From assembly GCA_051306365.1 (NCBI GenBank), contig JBPPNC010000105.1:45935-109934 (forward strand): 64,000 bases of DNA, written 5' to 3'. The position numbers were made by a program, and so were the translations under genes. The DNA comes from Svornostia sp051306365. GTDB lineage: Bacteria; Actinomycetota; Thermoleophilia; Solirubrobacterales; Solirubrobacteraceae. Below are positions 42,303 to 49,250 of the stretch, one piece after another (position 1 is the stretch's first letter; each line of letters opens with the position of its first letter). Below the pieces are notes generated by a model. That model worked only from the letters and a program-made list of their open reading frames with translations. It searched no databases and was not told the origin of the DNA.

Positions 42303-43991
42303 TCAGCTGACGCTGACGACCGGCAGCGGCGCGACCGGCTCGGGCTTCGCGGTCGCGGTCTGCCCAGCGATCGGCACGACGCCGATCGGCTCGTGGACCT
42401 GCGCGCCCTCCTTCGCCGGCACCCGTGACATGGCGCGCTCGGCCATCGCCGTGATCGTCAGCGACGGGTTCACCCCGACGTTCGCCGGGACCGCCGAGCC
42501 GTCGCACACGAGCAGGTTCTCGTAGCCGTGCACGCGGTGGTCGGCGTCGACGACGCCGTCCTGCGCGGTCTCCCCGACGACCACGCCGCCCAGGAAGTGC
42601 GCGGTCGACGGGATCGAGAACAGCGACTCGAGGATCGACGACGCCGCGATGCCGCCGGTGCGCTTGGCCAGCCACTCGGTGAAGTCGTTGGCGACCGGAA
42701 TGAATCGCGGGTTCGGGCGGTCCGGGTCCTCCTGGGTCTGCAACCGCACCTTGCCGTTGCGGCCGGGCTTCGCGACGAGCCGGATGGCGTTGTCGAGCGA
42801 CTGCATGACGAGCACGATGATGGTCCGTTCCGACCAGCCCGGCGTGGACATGAGCGCCGCGTAGCGGCGAGGGTGGCGGATGATCTGGCCCAGCAGCTTG
42901 AGCGGTCGCGCCGCGCGGGAGCCGTCGCCCGTCAGCAGGGTGAAGATGCTGCGCATCGCGCCGCCGCCCTTGCCGTAGACGACCGTCTCGATGTGCGTGT
43001 GCTGGTCGGGGTAGATCGACGAATTGATCGCCACGCGGTTGATGAGCCCCGGGTCCTTGTCCGGTGGCACCGTGACGCCGAGCACCGCCTCGCTGTTCGT
43101 CCGCACGAGGTGGCCGAGGCGTGGCGAGAGTCGCGGCAGGTCGCCATTGGCCTTGGCCTGCGCGAGCAGCTGGTTCGTGCCGAGCGCGCCGCCGGAGAGG
43201 ACGATGCCGCGCGTGCGGAGGACCTGCCGGTCCTTGCGCCGCCACGCACCGGAGCGCTCGTGCACGATCTCCCAGCCGTCCTCGCCGCGCTCGTCGAGCG
43301 GCCGGATCGTCATGACCTGGCGCTGCGGCGTGATGCGCACACCGCGCTTCTCGGCGAACCAGAGGTAGTTCTTCGGCAGGCTGTTCTTCGCGCCCACCGG
43401 GCAGCCGATCATGCAGCGTCCGCACGTCGTGCAGCCCGTCCGCGCGGGCCCCTCGCCGCCGAAGTACGGGTCGGGCACCGTCTCACCGGGGTTGTCGAGG
43501 TACGCGCCGACGCGCGCGGTGCGGTACGTGTCAGCGCAGCCGATCTTCTCCCCGTACTCGAGGAGCATCTGGTCGGCCGGGTCGCCCACGGCGGCGTCGG
43601 TGACGCCGAGCATCCGCTGCGCGGTCTCGTAGTGCGGGGAGAGCTCGGCGTGCCAGTCGTGGCCCGCGGGCCACTGCTTGTCGAGGAAGAACGGCGGGGG
43701 CGGCGTGTACAGCGTCATCGCGTAGCCGAGGCTGCCGCCGCCGACCCCGGTGCCGGCGGTGACGAACACGTCCTTGAACGGCATCATGCGCATGATGCCG
43801 CGCATGCCGAACTTCGGCGCGTAGAAGTATTTGCGCAGATCCCAGGTCGAGGACGGCAGGTCCTCGTCCTCGATGCGGTTGCCCTGTTCGAGCACCTGCA
43901 CCGAGTAGCCCTTCTCCGCCAGGCGCAGGGCGGAGACGCTGCCGCCAAACCCTGAGCCGATCACCACCCAGTCGACATCATGTGACCCCAT
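42303..43991 (-). CDS. GMC-type oxidoreductase, ChoD (cholesterol oxidase)-like
   Basis: A 562-residue flavoprotein. The FAD Rossmann motif WVVIGSGFGGSVSALRLAEK spans residues 8-27. VTAGTGVGGGSLGYAMTLY near residue 80 and the C-terminal HFLGGVVVGETA with VCDGSAVPANVGVNPSLTIT are GMC signatures. A cysteine cluster GCTTCGRCMIGCPVGAKN near residue 190 is typical of the ChoD/FAD-GMC branch of actinobacteria. There is no Tat or Sec signal, so it is cytoplasmic. It probably oxidises a sterol or other bulky alcohol; sterol specificity is inferred only from family. Its start overlaps a decayed secreted-protein remnant by 31 bp. Confidence 0.87.
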   Translation of the reverse strand: MGSHDVDWVVIGSGFGGSVSALRLAEKGYSVQVLEQGNRIEDEDLPSSTWDLRKYFYAPKFGMRGIMRMMPFKDVFVTAGTGVGGGSLGYAMTLYTPPPPFFLDKQWPAGHDWHAELSPHYETAQRMLGVTDAAVGDPADQMLLEYGEKIGCADTYRTARVGAYLDNPGETVPDPYFGGEGPARTGCTTCGRCMIGCPVGAKNSLPKNYLWFAEKRGVRITPQRQVMTIRPLDERGEDGWEIVHERSGAWRRKDRQVLRTRGIVLSGGALGTNQLLAQAKANGDLPRLSPRLGHLVRTNSEAVLGVTVPPDKDPGLINRVAINSSIYPDQHTHIETVVYGKGGGAMRSIFTLLTGDGSRAARPLKLLGQIIRHPRRYAALMSTPGWSERTIIVLVMQSLDNAIRLVAKPGRNGKVRLQTQEDPDRPNPRFIPVANDFTEWLAKRTGGIAASSILESLFSIPSTAHFLGGVVVGETAQDGVVDADHRVHGYENLLVCDGSAVPANVGVNPSLTITAMAERAMSRVPAKEGAQVHEPIGVVPIAGQTATAKPEPVAPLPVVSVS

Positions 43992-45065
43992 GACCCATCA
44001 GCGTACGCCCTCTCCGGCGTCCGGCGCAGTGGCCGGCTGCCAACGGGACCGGTTCCTGGTGGGACCTCGTCACATCCTGGCTGGGTCACGCGGACGGTGA
44101 CGGCCTTTGTGGTCGGGGCGCCGCCGCCGGCCGGAGTGAACACGAGGGTGAGCGACGGGTTGTGGCCGCTGCCGGCCGAGCCCGTCACCTTCACGCAGTC
44201 GAACGACGTCGACGACGTGGCGTTGATCGTCGCGCCGTTGATGCACGACGCGTACGTCGGCGTCGTGCCGCCGCGCACCGCGTAGGCGACGCCGGCCTTG
44301 AAGTCCACGGCGCCTGTCGCGTTGACGTTCACCCAGCGGAACTTCGGGCGCGCGTAGATCGCGTAGCCCTTCTTCTCCTTGACGGTGGTGGTCCCGACGC
44401 GGTGGGCGGCGACCAGGGTCTGCCACACGTCGCCGCCGTTGCCGATCCCGCGGGGGGAGAAACGGAACTTGCAGCCGGTGTTGCTCGCGCCGCAGCTCTC
44501 GAGGATCGCGTACGGCGGGGTGGAGAAGCCGAGCTCGCTGGAGAACAACCAGGCGACGTTCGAGTACACGCACTGGGTGAGCGACTCGGGGACCAGGCAG
44601 TTCGGGTTCAACGGGGTCCCGAACGGCGGGTCGGGGTCGTAGCCCGAGTTGAGCGTCACCTCGGCGACGTCCACGGTCGCCTGGTCCACCCCCTGACGCT
44701 GCAGGCCGGCCTCCAGGGCGGCCGCGAGCTGCACGCGGACCGCGGCACGGTCGCCTTCGATGCGCGCTTGCACCGACGGCGGCGACCCTTCGACCGGCAT
44801 CAGGATGAGGTGCCAGGTCAGCGGCGAGGCGCGACGACCTCGAGGTTCGCGCGCAGCGCGCCGAGTGCGACGTCCCAGGCCGGCCGGCTTCACGGTCGAG
44901 CAGCGCGTTCAGGAGCCCCGGCAGGTCATGGAAGTGTCCGTAGATGATCGTCGTGATCCCGGCGGCCTCGGCGACTGCGTCGATCGACTCCGCGCCGAAC
45001 CCGTCACGGGCGATGATCGCCAGCGTCGTGTCGAGCAACTGCTCGCGGCGGGCCCCGCCGGACAT
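43961..45065 (-). pseudogene. Decayed TetR regulator fused to secreted-protein remnant
   Basis: From ATG 45065 the frame reads a TetR helix-turn-helix (LDTTLAIIARDGFGAESIDA, AAGITTIIYGHFHDLPGLLN). After LLDRE it shifts twice: a second frame gives DVALGALRANLEVVA and a third gives SPLTWHLILMPVEGSPPSVQ, both TetR C-terminal patterns. The third frame then runs into a Cys-containing beta-rich stretch (CVYSNVAWLFSSELGF, TPAGGGAPTTKAVTVRVTQ) of an exported protein without signal peptide. So a broken regulator abuts the 3' part of another gene. The long third frame (to 43961) may still be open but has no sound start. Confidence 0.65.
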
Positions 45066-45084
45066 GCGGGGGATCTGGACACCC

Positions 45085-45130
45085 TTGACGTGATAGTTAC
45101 ACCAGCGTAGGTTACGCAACTGCAAGTTAC
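45085..45130 (+). promoter_or_regulatory. Promoter with three GTTAC repeats and palindrome
   Basis: TTGACG (45085-45090) and TAGGTT (45108-45113) form a -35/-10 pair with 17 bp spacing toward the monooxygenase remnant at 45154. GTTAC occurs at 45096, 45111 and 45126, an exact 15-bp period, and GCGTA-GGT-TACGC (45105-45117) is a palindrome over the -10. This is the operator region of the dead TetR/monooxygenase divergon. Confidence 0.55.
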
Positions 45131-45153
45131 GGCAGCGCGACCTCTCCTCGCCA

Positions 45154-45704
45154 ATGACCTTCGTGTACTCCCACCCCACCCCGGATCACGACATCGGCGT
45201 CGTGGGCAGCGGCGTCGCGGGCCTCGGCATGGCGATCGGCCGGCAGCAGCAGGGCCGCACCGACATGGTCGTCCTCGAGCAGCGCGACAGCGTCGGCGGT
45301 ACGTGGCGGGAGCGGACGGCCGACCGCTTCGGCATCCGCCCGACGATCCGTCTGAACAGCCGCATGACCGCCGCCGGGTCGGACGAGGCCGCGCAATTCT
45401 GGCGCCTGTCGATCAACGACGGCGCGGACACCCTCACCTCCCGCGTGCTGATCGGCGGCCCCGGTCCGCGCAGCCGCCCCTCCTACCCGAAGGTCCCAGG
45501 CCGCGAGGACTTCGCCGGTACGCAGTTCGACTTGACGCCCTGGGACCACGACCATTCGTCCTACCACCAGGACGAGCATGGGGTGACCGCGCGATCTGGC
45601 CGGGGCACATGCACGCGTTCTGCAAGGCCGTCCGCGAGTTCGACGTGACCAACTACGAGATGATTCCCGCAGCCGTGCCGGCGCCCCAGCCGGCCGCGGT
45701 CTGA
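45154..45704 (+). pseudogene. Decayed Baeyer-Villiger-type flavin monooxygenase
   Basis: The N-terminal frame has the FAD motif (IGVVGSGVAGLGMAIGRQQQ) and DSVGGTWRE, then jumps over the NTYPG region. A middle part reads YPKVPGREDFAGTQFDLTPW, a degraded FxGxxxHxxxW signature. A frame change then gives WPGHMHAFCKAVREFDVTNY to a stop at 45704, the usual C-terminus. About 180 of some 500 codons remain, with at least two deletions. An intact homolog lies at 47218-48717. The SDR 18 bp downstream was probably its operon partner. Confidence 0.75.
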
Positions 45705-45722
45705 GGACGGAGGAGGAACATC

Positions 45723-46676
45723 ATGGGACGAGCCGCATACGACGTGAAGGGGCGCACCGTGTTCATCACGGGCGCGGCCCGGGGCATCGGCGCCGAGAGC
45801 GCCCGCCGGCTGCACCGCAAGGGCGCGAACCTCGCGCTCGTGGGTCTGGAGCCCGAGCGCCTGGAGGCGCTGGCCGCCGAGCTCGGTGACCGCGTCGCCG
45901 TGTTCGAGGCGGACACGACGGACAGCGCCGCGCTCGACCACGCGGTGGCCGGGACGGTCGAGCGCTTCGGCGGCATCGACGTCGCGATCGCCAACGCGGG
46001 CATCCAGCGTTCCGGCGCGGTGCTCACCGCCGACCCGGATGCCATCGAGCGCACGATCGAGGTCAACCTCCTCGGCGTGTGGCGCACCGACCGGGCGGTC
46101 CTGCCGCACATCATCGAGCGCAAGGGCTACCTGCTGAACATCGCGTCGCTCGCGGCGATCAGCCACGCGCCGCTCATGTCGGCCTACACGGCGTCGAAGG
46201 CGGGCGTCGAGGCGTTCACCGACGCGCTGCGCGTCGAGACCGCGCCGACGGGTGCGCGTGTCGGCTGCGCGTACTTCGGCTTCATCGACACCGACATCGT
46301 GCGCGGCTCGTTCGCGCAGCCCTCAAACCAGGCGATGCTGAAGATGCTGCCTGGCCCGATCGCGAAGCCCGCGCCGCTGTCCCAGGCGATCGACGCGATC
46401 GAGAAGGGCGTCGAGCGCCGCTCGTCCAAGGTGTGGGCCCCGCGGTTCGTCGGCCCGCTCATGCTGATCCGCGGCATCGCGCAGCCGATCAGCGAGCTGC
46501 GGATGATCAGGTTCGGCCAGAAGCAGATCGCCGAAGCGACGCGCCTCGCGGACCCCGCGAGCGGCGCGGACATGCCGGAGGACCCGCTGCTCGGCGCGTC
46601 GACGATCGCCACCGGCGACGCGCCTACCGCTGCGACGGCCCCGGCAGCGTCGCCGGAGCCTGCCGCGAAGGCGTAG
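45723..46676 (+). CDS. SDR-family oxidoreductase
   Basis: A 317-residue short-chain dehydrogenase. The cofactor motif VFITGAARGIGAESARRL begins at residue 13, IANAG is near 90, Ser in LLNIASLAAISHAP, and the active-site YTASKAGVEAF gives Tyr and Lys. The protein is longer than classical SDRs; the extra 60 C-terminal residues are Ala/Pro-rich (TAATAPAASPEP). It follows the dead monooxygenase by 18 bp with AGGAGGA as ribosome-binding site. TetR/BVMO/SDR clusters usually handle cyclic ketones or steroids; here only the SDR survives. Confidence 0.88.
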   Translation: MGRAAYDVKGRTVFITGAARGIGAESARRLHRKGANLALVGLEPERLEALAAELGDRVAVFEADTTDSAALDHAVAGTVERFGGIDVAIANAGIQRSGAVLTADPDAIERTIEVNLLGVWRTDRAVLPHIIERKGYLLNIASLAAISHAPLMSAYTASKAGVEAFTDALRVETAPTGARVGCAYFGFIDTDIVRGSFAQPSNQAMLKMLPGPIAKPAPLSQAIDAIEKGVERRSSKVWAPRFVGPLMLIRGIAQPISELRMIRFGQKQIAEATRLADPASGADMPEDPLLGASTIATGDAPTAATAPAASPEPAAKA

Positions 46677-47017
46677 TCCGGGCGGGCGGCGTTCCCGCGG
46701 CGGACGAGCGCGCAGGGCGGTCAGATGCCGGTCGGCGAGCCGCCGCGTGTCGTCGGGAGGAGAGGTTGGGGGCATCCCGACATGTCCGGCCCGGAGTGTT
46801 CGCGTTTCGTCTCGCCAGCCAGGGAGAACGCCGGGAGCCCGAACGCCTGTGCCCATAGGGTGAAAAAGCCCCCGAAACGACCCTGACCGGTGCTACGCTC
46901 CCGGCGAACAGGCCCGGGCAGGAGTGTCCGGGAAAAGCAGTGTGAGGCGCCCGCAGTCGTTGCTCGAAGCACCCTCCGCGATCGCAGTGCACTCAGAATC
47001 ATCCGTGGAGGATCCAC
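46677..47017 (+). promoter_or_regulatory. Intergenic region with long cspA leader
   Basis: This 341-base gap contains no credible gene. TACGCT at 46894-46899 is a reasonable -10 element, giving a leader of about 110 bases to cspA. Long structured leaders are typical of cold-shock genes. GGAGG (about 47004-47008) is the ribosome-binding site. The -35 element is not clear. Confidence 0.4.
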
Positions 47018-47221
47018 ATGGCCACCGGGACCGTGAAGTGGTTCAGTGACGAGAAGGGCTTCGGTTTTATCACGCCGGACGAGGGCGGCAAGGACCTGTT
47101 CGTGCACCACACGGGCATCAACGCGGACGGCTACAAGTCGCTCGCCGAGGGCGCTCGCGTCACGTACGAGGCCGAGTCGGGCGACAAGGGCCCGAAGGCC
47201 GTCAACGTCACCGCCGTCTAG
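47018..47221 (+). CDS. cspA: Cold-shock protein, CspA family
   Basis: A 67-residue single cold-shock domain. It begins TGTVKWFSDEKGFGFITPDE, holding RNP1 (KGFGFI), and LFVHHTGI is RNP2; the aromatic residues that stack on single-stranded RNA are present. It acts as an RNA chaperone in the cytoplasm. It is monocistronic with a GGAGG site, and a 12-bp stem with TTCG loop begins 21 bp after the stop. Confidence 0.96.
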   Translation: MATGTVKWFSDEKGFGFITPDEGGKDLFVHHTGINADGYKSLAEGARVTYEAESGDKGPKAVNVTAV

Positions 47222-48717
47222 GCAGACACAGCCTCATCACTGCTGCTCCGTGCTTCGGCACGGAGCAGCGTGTAGTGCCCCGGGTCGAGCGCCCTCGTCG
47301 CGCGCACGTACTCGAACATGTAGCCGGGCCAGTTGTTGACCACGCGCCCGGCCTCGTTGCGGTACCAGCTCGCGCACTGTGTCCACACCGAGTGCTGCAG
47401 ATGCTCCTGCGTCTGGTCGTCGAACGCCTGCTCGACCTCCTCGCGCACGTCCCACGCGGCCGGGCCGGGCTCGGCCCGCAGCCGCCGAACGGCGTCGGCG
47501 ATGTACCGCGCCTGCGCCTCGAGCATCACGATGATCGAGCCGACCCCGAGGTTCGTGTTCGGCCCGTACAGCAGGAACAGGTTGGGAAATCCGGGGACGG
47601 TCAGCCCGTAGTAGGCGTGCGCGCCGCCGGCCCACGTGTCGGCGAGCGTCCGGCCGTCGGTGCCGGTGATCTCCATCGGCGCGACGAACGCCTGGGTGTC
47701 AAAGCCCGTGCCCCAGATGATCGTATCGGCGGGGTGCTTCACGCCGTCGCTGGTCACGACCGCGTCGGCCGTGATCTGCGTGATCGGGGAGTCGACGAGC
47801 TCGACGTTGTCGCGGGTCAGCGCGGGGTAGTAGTACGACGAGAAGAGGATGCGCTTGCACCCGTACGCGAACTGCGGGGTGAGCTTGCGGCGCAGTTCGC
47901 GGTCGCGGACGTGGCGGTGCAGCAGCGCCCGCGACATCGTGCGCAGGACGGCCTGGAAGGCCCGGTTGCCCTTCAGGGCGTGAACCATCGTCTCCATCAG
48001 GAGGAGCATCCCCTGGCGACGCGCGGCCTGCACGCCGGGGACGTGCTTGATCGCCGCGCGTACCGGGGCGGCGTACCGCAGGTTGCGCCGTGGCAGCATG
48101 TAGTTCGGCGTGCGCTGGAACACGTCGAGGTGCCCGGCCTGCTCGGCGACGGGCGGGACGAACTGCACCGCGCTCGCGCCGGTCCCGATGACCGCGACGT
48201 TGCGGCCGGTGAGGTCATGGCCGTGGTCCCAGCGGGCGGAGTGGAACTGGTGGCCGGCGAACGTGTCGGCCCCTGGGATCGCGGGCTGCGTGGGGATGCT
48301 GAGCTGTCCGCAGGCGGGGACGAGGACGTCGGCGTCGGCGGTCGTTCCGTCGCTGAGGTCCAGGCGCCAGCGCAGCGCCTCCGCGTCCCACGCCGCACCC
48401 GTGACCTCGGTGGAGAACCGGATGCGCGGCGTGACGCCGAAGGCGTTCGCGGCCTCCAGCAGGTAGTCGTGGATCTCGTCGTGCGGTGAGCACGGCCTGC
48501 TCCAGTCACGGTGCTGGAAGTACGAGAAGGAGTAGACGTGCGAGGGCACGTCGCAGGCCGCGCCGGGGTACGTGTTCTCACGCCAGACACCGCCGAGGTC
48601 GTCGGCCTTCTCGAAGATCGTGAGGTCGGTGACGCCGTCGCGCAGCAGGGCGATCGCGGCGGCGATCCCGCCGAACCCCGACCCGACAATGGCAACCGAT
48701 GGAGTATGGGCAGGCAT
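47218..48717 (-). CDS. Flavin-containing monooxygenase, Baeyer-Villiger type
   Basis: A 499-residue FAD/NADPH monooxygenase. FAD motif GSGFGG at 12-17, GGVWRENTYPGAACDVPSHV near 42-61, the Baeyer-Villiger signature FAGHQFHSARW at 153-163 and the NADPH motif IGTGAS at 177-182. It inserts oxygen next to carbonyls of cyclic or linear ketones, including steroid-like substrates. All motifs are intact, unlike the remnant at 45154. It is convergent with cspA, sharing four bases at their ends, and its last codons form a hairpin that may end cspA transcription. Confidence 0.92.
   Translation of the reverse strand: MPAHTPSVAIVGSGFGGIAAAIALLRDGVTDLTIFEKADDLGGVWRENTYPGAACDVPSHVYSFSYFQHRDWSRPCSPHDEIHDYLLEAANAFGVTPRIRFSTEVTGAAWDAEALRWRLDLSDGTTADADVLVPACGQLSIPTQPAIPGADTFAGHQFHSARWDHGHDLTGRNVAVIGTGASAVQFVPPVAEQAGHLDVFQRTPNYMLPRRNLRYAAPVRAAIKHVPGVQAARRQGMLLLMETMVHALKGNRAFQAVLRTMSRALLHRHVRDRELRRKLTPQFAYGCKRILFSSYYYPALTRDNVELVDSPITQITADAVVTSDGVKHPADTIIWGTGFDTQAFVAPMEITGTDGRTLADTWAGGAHAYYGLTVPGFPNLFLLYGPNTNLGVGSIIVMLEAQARYIADAVRRLRAEPGPAAWDVREEVEQAFDDQTQEHLQHSVWTQCASWYRNEAGRVVNNWPGYMFEYVRATRALDPGHYTLLRAEARSSSDEAVSA
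47242..47269. terminator. 12-bp TTCG hairpin inside the 3' end of the monooxygenase gene
   Basis: GCTGCTCCGTGC and GCACGGAGCAGC pair perfectly over 12 bp around a TTCG tetraloop, starting 21 bp after the cspA stop. On the other strand the same bases encode part of the monooxygenase C-terminus. It lacks a T-run but is very stable and well placed to end cspA transcripts. Confidence 0.65.
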
Positions 48718-48726
48718 CCCTCCATG

Positions 48727-49227
48727 CTAGGTGCGTCCCGATGATCCGTCACGGTGACGCTCAGTGACGGCTCGACGGAGCTGCCCGGCGCCGTCGGTGC
48801 CGATGAGCTGCGCGGGCCGCTGCCCTTCGGCCCCTTCGTGGTCATGGAGCTGGTCGTGCGCCACCGTGATGTCAAGCCGTCGAACATCCTCGAGCTTGGA
48901 GGACAGCGCGCGCAGGCGGGTCTTCACGCCCGGGACGGGCAGCACGAGCTCGTCGGCACTCGCGGTGACCGTCGAGCGCCAGCGGCCTGTCACCCGCTCG
49001 CCACCGACGAACGTGCTGTCACGCGAGAGCCCGTCGTCGATCACGGTCCAGTGCCCGCCGACACGTTGCAGACGCGCGTGCGCGCGCGAGGCCTCGCCAT
49101 CCCAGCCGAGGACGAGGCCACCCTCCGGGGCCCGGCCCATGGTGACGATCTCGTCGCGCGGCGCGAACAGGATCAACCGCCCCTCGCCGCCGCAACGCTG
49201 CCGGGTGGCGCGCTCGGCCGCCACCAC
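48727..49227 (-). CDS. FHA-domain protein, C-terminus possibly degenerate
   Basis: A 166-residue frame from GTG 49227. Residues 15-90 are an FHA domain: ILFAPRDEIVTMGRAPEGGL, SRAHARLQRVGGHW and DDGLSRDSTFVGGERVTGR, where SR and the later polar loop bind phosphothreonine. The canonical second loop is NGT; here it is DST. After residue 90 the sequence no longer looks like an FHA strand pattern and becomes His/Asp/Gly-rich, so the gene may be frameshifted or shortened. It follows the GGDEF-EAL gene by 23 bp on the same strand. FHA proteins read kinase signals; the partner is unknown. Confidence 0.5.
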   Translation of the reverse strand: MVAAERATRQRCGGEGRLILFAPRDEIVTMGRAPEGGLVLGWDGEASRAHARLQRVGGHWTVIDDGLSRDSTFVGGERVTGRWRSTVTASADELVLPVPGVKTRLRALSSKLEDVRRLDITVAHDQLHDHEGAEGQRPAQLIGTDGAGQLRRAVTERHRDGSSGRT

Positions 49228-49250
49228 CCGAGGGATGAACCGTGCCGATC

